From positions 54,407 to 118,406 of the IMG/VR virus record IMGVR_UViG_3300042402_002055: a stretch of DNA of 64,000 nt; one strand, given 5' to 3'. Of this stretch, positions 8,906-18,042 are shown piece after piece (position 1 is the stretch's first letter; every line of letters begins with the position of its first letter). Origin of the DNA: a virus. Position numbers and translations under genes: made by a program. Below the pieces are notes generated by a model. It was not told the origin of the DNA, ran no database searches, and saw only the letters and a program-made list of their open reading frames with translations.

Positions 8906-9849
8906 GTTTTTTCGCAAACGAAAACAATAAAAAAGAACATAGCTTGTGGGTGGAGAAATACCGTCCACAAACTCTTGCCGACTATGTTGGTAATGAAACC
9001 ATCAAAGAAACAATTCAGCAATATTTAGATGCAAATGATATACCACATTTATTGTTGTATGGAAAAGCGGGCACGGGTAAGACCACACTTGCTAAACTAA
9101 TCGTAAACACAATTAAATGTGACTTTATGATTATCAACGCATCGGATGAAAACAATGTGGATACCGTAAGAACAAAAGTAAAGAACTTCGCATCATCGGT
9201 TGGATTTGCAGGTTTCAAAGTAATCATCTTAGATGAGTTTGATTATATGACACCCGGAGCACAAGCGATTTTGAGAAACTTAATGGAAACATTCAGTAAG
9301 CATTGTAGATTTATCTTAACCTGTAATTACATTGAGAAAATCATTGACCCTATCCAAAGTAGATGTCAATCTTTCGCAATCACTCCTCCTACTAAAAAGG
9401 ATGTAGCAGTTCAGGTAGCAAAGATATTAGAAGCTGAAAAGATTAAGTTTGAACCAAAGAATATGGCTGATGTGATTAATTCATATTATCCAGACATTAG
9501 AAGGATACTTAATACTTGTCAATTACAATCTGCAAAAGGTGAATTGAAAGTAGACCATAGAGTAATGGTTGAAGCAAACTTTGCAAGTAAACTTATTGAG
9601 TTATTGAAATCAAATGATGAAAAACGAAATGTGTTTATGGCAACAAGACAAGCCGTAGCAGATAACAAATTAAATGACTACTCCGAAATGTATACAATGT
9701 TATATGACAAAGTTGATGAATATGCAACCGGAAATGTAGCAAATGTTATTTTGACAATTGCAGATGGTCTTTCAAAAGATGCATTGGTAGTAGATAAGGA
9801 AATCGTATTTATGTCTACAATTATACAAATATTAAACATTATAAAATAA
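8902..9849 (+). CDS. Clamp-loader ATPase (T4 gp44 / RFC-small-like)
   Basis: A 315-residue AAA+ ATPase that loads the sliding clamp. It opens with LWVEKYRPQTLADYVGN, the RFC/gp44 signature. The Walker A is GKAGTGKTT near residue 54, Walker B ILDEFD near 110, sensor 1 TCN near 142, and SRC near 155 supplies the trans arginine finger. Length matches T4 gp44 (319). It works with the gp62-like subunit encoded just downstream. Confidence 0.94.
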   Translation: MSFFANENNKKEHSLWVEKYRPQTLADYVGNETIKETIQQYLDANDIPHLLLYGKAGTGKTTLAKLIVNTIKCDFMIINASDENNVDTVRTKVKNFASSVGFAGFKVIILDEFDYMTPGAQAILRNLMETFSKHCRFILTCNYIEKIIDPIQSRCQSFAITPPTKKDVAVQVAKILEAEKIKFEPKNMADVINSYYPDIRRILNTCQLQSAKGELKVDHRVMVEANFASKLIELLKSNDEKRNVFMATRQAVADNKLNDYSEMYTMLYDKVDEYATGNVANVILTIADGLSKDALVVDKEIVFMSTIIQILNIIK

Positions 9850-9854
9850 ACAAA

Positions 9855-10094
9855 ATGGAACAAGGACAACAATTACCAACGAATTTTAACTTAAACGATG
9901 CAAGAGATATGGATTGTGAATGTGGTGGAAAGATATTTTTACCAGCATATAGATTTAAAAAGATATCTCGTTTATTAACAGGACAACCAAAGGATTCGGT
10001 TATGCCTATTGAATTGTATGTATGTGCAAGTTGTGGTAAAGCATTAAACGAATTATTACCACAAGAATTACAAGAAACAAAAATCACAGAATAA
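9855..10094 (+). CDS. Small zinc-ribbon protein
   Basis: A 79-residue protein with two cysteine pairs, DCECGGKI near residue 21 and VCASCGKAL near 56, arranged as a zinc ribbon. It sits between the two clamp-loader subunit genes and ends one base into the gp62-like gene (TAATG). I do not know a name for it. A role in the replisome or in transcription linked to the clamp is suggested only by position. Confidence 0.75.
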   Translation: MEQGQQLPTNFNLNDARDMDCECGGKIFLPAYRFKKISRLLTGQPKDSVMPIELYVCASCGKALNELLPQELQETKITE

Positions 10095-10543
10095 TGGCAG
10101 CAAAATTGTTTGACCATATCAATGCAATAACTACCATACAAGACCCTAAGTATTTTGACAAACTATCTGACGAAGATGTTAAGACTTGGAGTAATTTTAT
10201 GATAAATAGATTTCTATCAATGAAGCCTGAATGGGTTGAGTTGGTAGCATCTCTATTGCCTTTAACACAAACTCTACAACCAAAAGAAATGTATAAGTTG
10301 TATATTAGTGTTATTCCAAAAGGTAAATACTTTTTGAAATATATAAAAGGAAAATCAGAGGATAAATATGAACAATTCATAGTTGACTTATTAAAGAAAG
10401 AATATGATTGTTCAGAAAATCAAGCAATTGAATATTTGGAAGTTCTTTATTCTACAAGAGAGGGTAGGGAATATATGAAGTATGTTTCCGAAAAATATGG
10501 TATAGATAAAAAACAAATAACAAAACTAAAATTAAAAATATAG
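10094..10543 (+). CDS. Clamp-loader small subunit (T4 gp62-like)
   Basis: A 149-residue protein whose N-terminus FDHINAITTIQDPKYFDKLS and FMINRFLSMKPEWVEL fits the phage clamp-loader A domain (T4 gp62 is 187 residues). It lacks ATPase motifs, as expected for the non-catalytic subunit. In T4 one gp62 and four gp44 form the loader. Position directly behind the gp44-like gene supports the call. Confidence 0.8.
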   Translation: MAAKLFDHINAITTIQDPKYFDKLSDEDVKTWSNFMINRFLSMKPEWVELVASLLPLTQTLQPKEMYKLYISVIPKGKYFLKYIKGKSEDKYEQFIVDLLKKEYDCSENQAIEYLEVLYSTREGREYMKYVSEKYGIDKKQITKLKLKI

Positions 10544-11409
10544 TGTTAAATAAAAAATATTTAATAGCAAATGGCTGTTCTTTTACCGAAGGTCACCATT
10601 TGGGAAACGAAGGGTCGTGGGCAAAATTTTTAGGTAGTAAATTGAATTTAGAGGTAATAAATTTGGCAAAAGGTGGTAGTGGAAATGATACCATAGTATG
10701 GCGAACTATGGAATTTTGTGAAATGAATAAAGATATTGCAAACAATTCATTATATGTAATTCAATTGAGTGAATGTTTAAGATACCACTTATATTTTGAT
10801 AATGGTATGGATAAACCACAGGAATGGCAAGTCACCCCTTTATGTTTTTTAAAAGGAATGGAGTGGAATAAAGGTGGAAATGGAGTTCAAAGTTGGATTT
10901 ATAAAAACAAAGAAGAGTTGGTTTATATTTACAATAATATAACATTTGCATTATATAAAACTTTTCAAAATATTTTATCAATTGTTTCTTATTTTGAATC
11001 AAAAGGATACCCATATATTATTTTTGATGGAATAAATGACCACAATCCAATAAAAGTTAATAATTCATATTATTTAAAAGAATCTTGGAATGATGATGCA
11101 AACGAACAATTTAAAATATTAACATCATTGGATATACAATTCCCAAATGATTATAAAAAATCTTTAGTAGATAGAGATTATGGTTATTTTATACATGAAA
11201 CATTAATAAAAAATATATTTTCAAATAAGAAAGTATTTAAAGAAATTCCAACAATGATGAAATTTGTTATGGAAATTGGTTTAAAAAATCATAATGATAG
11301 TGAATACTATTTTAGAGAAAATGGTGGCCACCCAAATATGGAAGCGGCTGACCAATGGGCAAATGTACTCAAAAATTATATAGAAGAAATATTTGGTAAA
11401 TCGGAATAA
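10543..11409 (+). CDS. SGNH/GDSL hydrolase-like protein 3
   Basis: A 288-residue SGNH-type protein. Block I is NGCSFTEGHH near residue 11, block II/III AKGGSGNDTI near 44 and the C-terminal His block GGHPNMEAADQW near 267. The start is GTG at 10543, sharing one base with the stop of the gp62-like gene; no better start exists before block I. It is inserted between the clamp loader and the RecB-like nuclease. Confidence 0.62.
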   Translation: MLNKKYLIANGCSFTEGHHLGNEGSWAKFLGSKLNLEVINLAKGGSGNDTIVWRTMEFCEMNKDIANNSLYVIQLSECLRYHLYFDNGMDKPQEWQVTPLCFLKGMEWNKGGNGVQSWIYKNKEELVYIYNNITFALYKTFQNILSIVSYFESKGYPYIIFDGINDHNPIKVNNSYYLKESWNDDANEQFKILTSLDIQFPNDYKKSLVDRDYGYFIHETLIKNIFSNKKVFKEIPTMMKFVMEIGLKNHNDSEYYFRENGGHPNMEAADQWANVLKNYIEEIFGKSE

Positions 11410-11423
11410 ATTGTCTATATTAG
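11392..11423 (+). promoter_or_regulatory. Phage promoter (TTTGG / TATATTA class)
   Basis: TTTGGTAA at 11392 and TATATTA at 11416, offset 24, lying within the last codons of the upstream SGNH gene. Drives the nuclease gene, whose ATG at 11431 is very close. Confidence 0.72.
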
Positions 11424-11430
11424 ATATATT

Positions 11431-12315
11431 ATGGCAAGAGTATCATTTTCACAATATAGTATGTGGCATAGTTGTCCACAACAATACAAATTAGCATACA
11501 TAGATAAGTTAGGTGAATCATCATCTAACATTCATTCAATCTTTGGAACTGCAATGCACGAAACACTTCAAAACTATTTGGAGAAATGTTTAAGAATATC
11601 AAAGTCACAAGCTGACAAAATGATTGACTTGCAAGAGTATCTAAAAGAAAGAATGAGAGATGCATATCTTAAAGAAACCGAAGGGGAAATAGGAAATACT
11701 ACAATATGCACCAAAGAAGAAATGGTGGAGTTTTTAGAAGATGGAAATGTCTTATTAGATTGGTTTCAAAAACCCAAAAACTTTAACAAATTCTTTTCGT
11801 TAAAACACGATGAGTTGGTAGCAATTGAACAACCTATAAACACAAAGATTTCAGAGAATGTAAACTTTATGGGTTTCATAGATTTGATTATCAGAGACAC
11901 ATTTACAGGTAGATACAGAATTATTGACTTTAAAACTTCTACAAGAGGTTGGAGTAAGTATCAAAAATCAGACCCAGTTAAAAACGCACAAATCTTATTA
12001 TACAAAAAGTTCTATGCCGAATTGATTGGTATTTCGGAAGATGTGATTGATGTTGAATTTATTATTTTGAAAAGAAAAGTAGAAGTAAGAGAGGATATCC
12101 CAACACATAGAATTAGTAAACACATACCTGCAAATGGTAAGGTATCAGTCAACAAAGCCTGGAAGGGTTTTACGGAATTTGTCGAAAGTGTATTTGACAA
12201 AGATGGTAATTATAGAACCGATATAGAGTTCCCAAAGAATGCAACCAAACTATGTGAATGGTGTGAGTTTTTTGATAGAGGAATATGTGATAGAGGATTA
12301 AAAAATTTAAATTAA
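11431..12315 (+). CDS. PD-(D/E)XK nuclease, RecB/Cas4 type
   Basis: A 294-residue nuclease of the PDDEXK_1 group. The N-terminus SQYSMWHSCPQQYKL carries a first cysteine. The catalytic core is GFIDLI near residue 149, IIDFKTS near 167 and a QILLYKKFY helix near 189. The end, LCEWCEFFDRGIC, supplies three more cysteines. One N-terminal plus three C-terminal cysteines is the pattern of the [4Fe-4S] clamp in Cas4 and AddB, so a cluster-bearing exonuclease is likely. That would make it a client of the phage IscU/IscA pair (inference). Confidence 0.85.
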   Translation: MARVSFSQYSMWHSCPQQYKLAYIDKLGESSSNIHSIFGTAMHETLQNYLEKCLRISKSQADKMIDLQEYLKERMRDAYLKETEGEIGNTTICTKEEMVEFLEDGNVLLDWFQKPKNFNKFFSLKHDELVAIEQPINTKISENVNFMGFIDLIIRDTFTGRYRIIDFKTSTRGWSKYQKSDPVKNAQILLYKKFYAELIGISEDVIDVEFIILKRKVEVREDIPTHRISKHIPANGKVSVNKAWKGFTEFVESVFDKDGNYRTDIEFPKNATKLCEWCEFFDRGICDRGLKNLN

Positions 12316-12340
12316 ACAATATATATTTTAAAAATAAGTT

Positions 12341-13723
12341 ATGGCAAAAAAGAAGATTCTGTTATTATCAGATGATTTAAGAATGGCAAGTGGTATTGCC
12401 AATGTTTCCAAACAATTAGTATTAGGAACGGTTGATAAGTATGATTGGGTTCAATTGGGAGCAGCAATCAAACATCCAGAAGCTGGTAAGGTTTTAGACT
12501 TAAACGATAGTGTTAGAGAACAAACCGGTGTAAAAGATGCAAGTGTAAAAATTTACCCATCGGATGGTTATGGTAATCCGGATATTATCAGACAATTGTT
12601 GATGGTTGAAAAACCTGATGCAATCTTACACTTTACAGACCCGAGATATTGGATTTGGTTGTATGAAATGGAACATGAAGTTCGTCAATCAGTACCTTTA
12701 TTCTTTTATCATATTTGGGATGATTTACCAGACCCAAAATACAATAGAGATTACTACGAAAGTTGTGATTGGATTGGATGTATTTCTAAACAAACTTATG
12801 GTATTACCAAAAGAGTATATAGTTGGGATAAAGAAAAACATTGGACTAAGCCTGAAGATTGGCAAGTAAGTTATGTACCACATGGTATCAATTCGGACTT
12901 ATACAAACCGGTAGAAGTTCCAAAAGATTTTAAAGAAAGTATATTTGGTGATAAAGAATATGATTTCGTATTGTATTGGAGTAATAGAAACATTCGTAGA
13001 AAACAACCAATTGATGTAATTCTTGCGTTTGACAAATTCGTTGAAGCATTGGCACCTGAACATAGAGATAAAGTATGTTTATTAATGCATACCGAACCTG
13101 TACAAGAACATGGTACAGATTTACCTAGAACAATTGCAGAATGTTGTTCATCAGAAACAAATGTAGTATTTGCACCGAACCGATACAATGAAGAACAATT
13201 AAACTATCTTTACAATATGGGTGATGTGACAATCAATGTTGCATCTAACGAAGGATTTGGATTAGCAACCGCTGAATCGGTAATGGCCGGAACTCCAATC
13301 ATCGTAACGGTGACTGGTGGATTACAAGACCAATGTGGATTTAGAGAAAACGGAACGGGTAAATTACTTACGGCAGATGATTATGTAGAGATTGGTTCTT
13401 TACACGATAGACATAGAAAAGCAGGTGTAGTTTGGGGAGATTGGGTTAAACCAATTTGGCCAGTTCGTTCAACAACGGGTTCAGTTCCTACTCCATATAT
13501 CTTTGATGATAGAGTTGATTTTGAAGATATATCTCCATTGATTATGGATTGGTATAAAATGCCAAAAGAGGACAGAGAATCGGCCGGACTAAAAGGTAGA
13601 AAACACTTTTTAGGAGAAGGTGGATTGAGTAGAGAAAATATGTGTCAAACATTAGTAGATGGTATGGAAGGTGCATTTGCAAATTGGAAACCAAAACAAA
13701 AATTTAAGTTAATAGAGTTATAA
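12341..13723 (+). CDS. Glycosyltransferase, GT-B fold (GT4-like)
   Basis: A 460-residue cytoplasmic GT-B enzyme. The C-terminal donor site reads ASNEGFGLATAESVMAGTPII near residues 304-325, the usual EGFG...E motif of retaining GT4 enzymes; VPHGINSDLYKP near 184 is also typical. It is the first gene of the glycan cassette and ends one base before a second GT-B gene. Acceptor and donor sugar cannot be read from sequence. Confidence 0.82.
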   Translation: MAKKKILLLSDDLRMASGIANVSKQLVLGTVDKYDWVQLGAAIKHPEAGKVLDLNDSVREQTGVKDASVKIYPSDGYGNPDIIRQLLMVEKPDAILHFTDPRYWIWLYEMEHEVRQSVPLFFYHIWDDLPDPKYNRDYYESCDWIGCISKQTYGITKRVYSWDKEKHWTKPEDWQVSYVPHGINSDLYKPVEVPKDFKESIFGDKEYDFVLYWSNRNIRRKQPIDVILAFDKFVEALAPEHRDKVCLLMHTEPVQEHGTDLPRTIAECCSSETNVVFAPNRYNEEQLNYLYNMGDVTINVASNEGFGLATAESVMAGTPIIVTVTGGLQDQCGFRENGTGKLLTADDYVEIGSLHDRHRKAGVVWGDWVKPIWPVRSTTGSVPTPYIFDDRVDFEDISPLIMDWYKMPKEDRESAGLKGRKHFLGEGGLSRENMCQTLVDGMEGAFANWKPKQKFKLIEL

Positions 13724-13724
13724 T

Positions 13725-14993
13725 ATGAAACCAACATTAGTATTTCAGGCACCAGTAGCAACAAGAAGTGGGTATGGTGACCACGCGAGAGATTTATTAC
13801 ATTCTCTTTATAAATTAGATAAGTTTGAAATTAAAGTAATTAGCACTCGTTGGGGACAAACTCCAATGGATGCACTTAATTATGACAATCCATTTCATAA
13901 GTGGGTAGTAGACAGTATTATTCCAAAAATTGACCAAAAACCTGACATTTATATTCAGGTTACTGTACCAAATGAATTTCAACCATTGGGATTCTACAAT
14001 ATAGGAATCACTGCCGCAATTGAAACCACACATTGTGCATTAGATTGGATACATGGTTGTAATAGAATGGATTTAATATTAGTACCATCCGAACATTCTA
14101 AGAAAAGTTTAGTTGATACAATTTATAATGAGGCTGATAAAAATAGTGGCCAATTGATTGCACAACATAAAATTCAGAAACCAGTTGAGATTATTTTTGA
14201 AGGATTTGATGAGATGGATTTCGGAACAGATACAATTGAACACATTACTGAATTGGATTCAATCAAAGAAGATTTTGCATTTCTATTCGTAGGACATTGG
14301 TTAAGAGGTGATTTGGGTGAAGATAGAAAGAATGTTGGAATGATGATTAAAACATTTGCAATGGCTTTCAAAAATGAAAAAGTTAAACCGGCATTAGTAT
14401 TGAAGACAAGTTCGGCTGGATTTAGTGTAATGGACAGAGAAAACACCATTAAGAAAATTAGAGAAGTATTGGGTAGTGATTATAAAAAAGTTCCAATTTA
14501 TCTATTGCATGGTGATTTAACACCGGCACAAATGAATGGACTATATGAACATAAAAAAGTAAAGGCAATGTTAAACTTCACAAAGGGTGAGGGATTTGGT
14601 AGACCTTTATTAGAATTCAGTTTGACAGGTAAGCCGGTTATCGTATCTAATTGGTCTGGCCATTTGGATTTCCTAAAACAAGGTGCCGTATTATTAGAAG
14701 GTGAATTAAAAAATGTACATGAATCAGCTGCAGACCAATTCTTATTAAAAGAATCCAGTTGGTTTAATGTTAATATTTCAAAGGCATTGACTACAATCAA
14801 AGATGTTTATAAAAATTACGACAAATATAAAGTAGATTCATCTCAATTAGGTAAACAAAATAAACAAAATTTCAGTTTAGAGAAAATGACTAAATTGTTT
14901 GATGTAATTTTAAATCAGTATGGTATTTATACTAAGATACAACCAAAGTTTCAACAATTACAATTACCAAAATTGAAGATGTTAAATAAATAA
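13725..14993 (+). CDS. Glycosyltransferase, GT-B fold (GT4-like)
   Basis: A 422-residue GT-B enzyme. It has a glycine-rich acceptor-domain start, VATRSGYGDHAR near residue 11, and the donor motif GEGFGRPLLEFSLTGKPVIV near 288 followed by NWSGHLDFL. It is probably translationally coupled to the preceding glycosyltransferase and likely acts in the same pathway. Substrates unknown. Confidence 0.82.
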   Translation: MKPTLVFQAPVATRSGYGDHARDLLHSLYKLDKFEIKVISTRWGQTPMDALNYDNPFHKWVVDSIIPKIDQKPDIYIQVTVPNEFQPLGFYNIGITAAIETTHCALDWIHGCNRMDLILVPSEHSKKSLVDTIYNEADKNSGQLIAQHKIQKPVEIIFEGFDEMDFGTDTIEHITELDSIKEDFAFLFVGHWLRGDLGEDRKNVGMMIKTFAMAFKNEKVKPALVLKTSSAGFSVMDRENTIKKIREVLGSDYKKVPIYLLHGDLTPAQMNGLYEHKKVKAMLNFTKGEGFGRPLLEFSLTGKPVIVSNWSGHLDFLKQGAVLLEGELKNVHESAADQFLLKESSWFNVNISKALTTIKDVYKNYDKYKVDSSQLGKQNKQNFSLEKMTKLFDVILNQYGIYTKIQPKFQQLQLPKLKMLNK

Positions 14994-14994
14994 A

Positions 14995-15507
14995 ATGTAC
15001 ACAAAAATATACCAAAGATATGTAAAGTCCAAAAAGAGAGTGGCAGATGCTCTTAGAACAATGGAGAGAGGTAATTTCTATCAATTATTGGAATACGATT
15101 ACATAGATGTAGAAGATTCTAAAACTTGGTCAGCATCAACAGCACCGATAATATATGTTCTATATGTTTCAGCAAAAGATGATTTGGTACATGCTATAAA
15201 ATTATCCGATATTAATCCAGTCACTGTAAAAAGATTGTTTGGTAAATTGGTGGACGAAGCCGATGGTGAATTAGATTTAGGAAAGAAAGCTTCATCTGCT
15301 TATGAAAATAAAATAAAAAATATGAAGTTTTTTTCAAAAAACTTTTACAGAACATACAAACTTTCGGGTATTAGGAGAGTATCATCTTTGGATATGGATA
15401 TTGCCAATTTGGTTCCAAAAGCAAAACTAAAAAATATTAAAGATGGATACGCGGTATATAGTAGAACAAATAAAAAGAGAAATATAGACACAAATCCAAA
15501 CGATTAA
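14995..15507 (+). CDS. Conserved hypothetical phage protein
   Basis: A 170-residue basic protein starting MYTKIYQRYVKSKKRVADALR, with KDDLVHAIKLSDINPVTVKRLFGKL in the middle. I have an impression of similar proteins in other phages but no function. No membrane segment or signal peptide. It begins one base after the preceding glycosyltransferase. Confidence 0.75.
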   Translation: MYTKIYQRYVKSKKRVADALRTMERGNFYQLLEYDYIDVEDSKTWSASTAPIIYVLYVSAKDDLVHAIKLSDINPVTVKRLFGKLVDEADGELDLGKKASSAYENKIKNMKFFSKNFYRTYKLSGIRRVSSLDMDIANLVPKAKLKNIKDGYAVYSRTNKKRNIDTNPND

Positions 15508-15520
15508 AAAATAAATAGTT

Positions 15521-15901
15521 ATGACATCAAAAGAATTCGTTATTTGGTTAAAGGGTTTTACGGAAGGAGTCCATGAATTTGCAATTACTCCAAAACAATG
15601 GGATTACCTAAAAGAAAAATTAGCAGAGGTTAAGGATGAAGAACCAATAGGATTTCCATTTGGAGTTCCGAATACTGCACCAATACAAACACTACCACAT
15701 ATTACACCAGGTCCATTGACAGACCCATACAATCCATATAAAGTAACTTGTACACCAGGAACAACAATTACAACAACACCAGGTGTTGGTTCTATTACAA
15801 TATCTAATCCACCATTTGGATTTGGAAGTACATCAACTGCCTATGGATACCCAAGTGGTTCTGCATGGAGTTATACAACATCAAACGAAAAAGTATTTTA
15901 A
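15521..15901 (+). CDS. Hypothetical phage protein with Pro/Thr/Gly-rich tail
   Basis: A 126-residue protein in two parts. Residues 1-40 (SKEFVIWLKGFTEGVHEF, then LTPKQWDYLKEKL-like text) form a helical module common in small phage proteins. Residues 45-126 are rich in Pro, Thr, Gly and Tyr and look disordered. The stop codon shares a base with the next ATG. Function unknown. Confidence 0.75.
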   Translation: MTSKEFVIWLKGFTEGVHEFAITPKQWDYLKEKLAEVKDEEPIGFPFGVPNTAPIQTLPHITPGPLTDPYNPYKVTCTPGTTITTTPGVGSITISNPPFGFGSTSTAYGYPSGSAWSYTTSNEKVF

Positions 15902-16524
15902 TGAAATTAAGTTACGCGATAACGGCTTGTAATGAAGTCGAAGAAACAATTAGATTAGTAAGTCAGTTGTTAAACTACAAAGAAGAAAATTCAGAAATAG
16001 TAGTTCTGCTAGATACACCAAAAGCTCCTACGGAATTGATAGAATATTTGGAATTACAAGGTAATGCTGATAAGATTACTTTGATTGAATCCGAATTTAA
16101 TAATGACTTTGCACAATGGAAAAACTTACTAAATTCGGAATGTAAGGGTGAGTGGATATTCCAATTAGATGCGGATGAGTTTTTAGAACCAGATTTAATT
16201 TATAATTTAGAAGATATATTGGAGACGAATGTTGATAAAGATTTAATATTAGTTCCAAGAATAAATACCGTAGAAGGTTTAACCGAATCACATATTCAAA
16301 AGTGGGGTTGGAAAGTGGATGAAAAAGGTTGGGTAAACTTTCCTGATGTTCAAACTCGTATTTACAAAAACAAAGAAACCATTGGTTGGAGTGGTAAAGT
16401 ACATGAAAGAATTGGTGGATTTGAATCTTATACAAATTTTCCATTTGAAGAAATTTATTGTATCAAACATCCAAAGACAATAGAAAGACAAGAAAGACAG
16501 AATAACTACTACGATACTTTATAA
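15901..16524 (+). CDS. Glycosyltransferase family 2-like
   Basis: A 207-residue GT-A enzyme. The N-terminal LSYAITACNEVEETIRLV is the GT2 nucleotide-binding strand, and FQLDADEFLEPD near residue 85 is the DxD-type metal and donor site. The frame runs open upstream to 15865, but ATG 15901 gives the canonical start and a TAATG overlap with the preceding gene. Confidence 0.8.
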   Translation: MKLSYAITACNEVEETIRLVSQLLNYKEENSEIVVLLDTPKAPTELIEYLELQGNADKITLIESEFNNDFAQWKNLLNSECKGEWIFQLDADEFLEPDLIYNLEDILETNVDKDLILVPRINTVEGLTESHIQKWGWKVDEKGWVNFPDVQTRIYKNKETIGWSGKVHERIGGFESYTNFPFEEIYCIKHPKTIERQERQNNYYDTL

Positions 16525-17153
16525 TGGTTCACATATACTATCACATATACGCAATTGATGGTGTTGAATCTATAATAGATGAACAATTAAGTTTAATCAA
16601 AAAACACTTTGATTTTCCTTACAAATTAAATGTAGGGATTTCTATTGCAGACGATAATACCTCAATAGATTATATCATTAACAAATTTGAAAAAATTAGA
16701 GATGTAAGGTCTAAGGGTAATGAATTTGTTACATTGGATTTAATAGAAAAAGATAAAGAAAAATTTGGAGATTCCGATTATATTTTGTATATTCATACCA
16801 AAGGTGCTTCAAAACAAAACTTAGAAAATGTAGTAAGTTGGAGACATCTTATGAATTATTTTAATATTGAAAAATATAAAAATATATTTAAAATTTTTGA
16901 AAAAACAGATTATAATACATATGGAGTTTTATTGGGAAGTGCCGGAAAATGGAAATTATATTCAGGTAATTTTTGGTGGGCAAAGTCATCGTATGTAAAA
17001 ACAATAAAAATGGACGGAGTTAGGAAAAATAGATTTAATGCCGAAGTTGATTATATTCAAAACGGAGTAGATTGGAAACCATACTCATCATACAATAGAG
17101 AGGGAGAAAATCATTATTCAATTTTATTTAAAAGAGAAGAATATGCAAAATAA
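16524..17153 (+). CDS. Glycosyltransferase-like protein
   Basis: A 209-residue protein with DSDYILYIHTKGAS near residue 83 followed by WRHLMNYFN. This text is typical of capsule/rhamnan-synthesis glycosyltransferase-like families (DUF616-type) in polysaccharide clusters. No clear DxD motif, so catalysis is unproven. TAATG overlap upstream and 11-base overlap downstream place it in the glycan operon. Confidence 0.65.
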   Translation: MVHIYYHIYAIDGVESIIDEQLSLIKKHFDFPYKLNVGISIADDNTSIDYIINKFEKIRDVRSKGNEFVTLDLIEKDKEKFGDSDYILYIHTKGASKQNLENVVSWRHLMNYFNIEKYKNIFKIFEKTDYNTYGVLLGSAGKWKLYSGNFWWAKSSYVKTIKMDGVRKNRFNAEVDYIQNGVDWKPYSSYNREGENHYSILFKREEYAK

Positions 17154-18042
17154 AATAACATTTATATACGATTATAAAGACGGAGAAATTTGGTCAACTC
17201 CAATGGCTTTACTGAATGAGTTTAAAGAAAGAGGTTGGGAAACCGAAATAGTGCCAATACCAAATGGAGATGATTCTCAGTTACAATTATGGATTCAACA
17301 AGATACACCAACTGACATTGTATTATTTATGGATTGGGGTAGAATTGATTCTAAATGGTTGGACAAATCATTAAAACCCAATGCATTTTGGATTCAGGAA
17401 AGTGGTGATGACCCACAAAACTTTGAAAGAAATTATCCTAAAGCAAATCGTTTTCATTACACAATTACACCGGATAAACAATCTGCAATTGAATATAGAA
17501 ATAGAGGTATAAATGCAGAATGGGTAAATCACTTTGCAGATACCAAAGTTCAATTCCCAATGAATTTAGAACCCGAATATACTGCAGTCACTACAAGAGG
17601 ATTTGGTAATTCGGAATTTTTAGATTATATTACAAATTGGGCCGAAGGTGCAATAGGTAATAAAAATGGTTTAGGCCCAAAAGAACACACCGAATTTTTG
17701 AACAAAGGATTGGTAGTTATTCAAAATAGTAGATGGGGAGAAATTACTCGTAGAATTTTTGAAGGTATGGCTTGTGGTAAATTGGTTATCACAGATAGGT
17801 TACCGGAAAGTAGAGGATTGAATGAAGTATTTGTAGAAGGTGAAGAAATTATTTTATACAATGATATGTTTGATTGTATTGAAAAGATAAACTATTATGC
17901 AGAAAATGAAGAAGAACGAGAAAAAATTGCACATAATGGAATGATAAAAGTATTACACAATTATACACAAATTCAAGTAGTAGACAAATTAATAAAAGAA
18001 TATGAAAATTTTAATAACAGGAGTAGCAGGACTATTGGGTAG
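17143..18042 (+). CDS. Glycosyltransferase, GT-B (CgeB/GT1-like)
   Basis: A 299-residue protein with NAFWIQESGDDPQNF near residue 84 and a C-terminal donor site GEITRRIFEGMACGKLVITD near 198, the pattern of the spore-maturation CgeB / family 1 glycosyltransferases. Overlaps the next gene by 41 bases, the longest overlap in the cassette. Confidence 0.75.
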   Translation: MQNKITFIYDYKDGEIWSTPMALLNEFKERGWETEIVPIPNGDDSQLQLWIQQDTPTDIVLFMDWGRIDSKWLDKSLKPNAFWIQESGDDPQNFERNYPKANRFHYTITPDKQSAIEYRNRGINAEWVNHFADTKVQFPMNLEPEYTAVTTRGFGNSEFLDYITNWAEGAIGNKNGLGPKEHTEFLNKGLVVIQNSRWGEITRRIFEGMACGKLVITDRLPESRGLNEVFVEGEEIILYNDMFDCIEKINYYAENEEEREKIAHNGMIKVLHNYTQIQVVDKLIKEYENFNNRSSRTIG

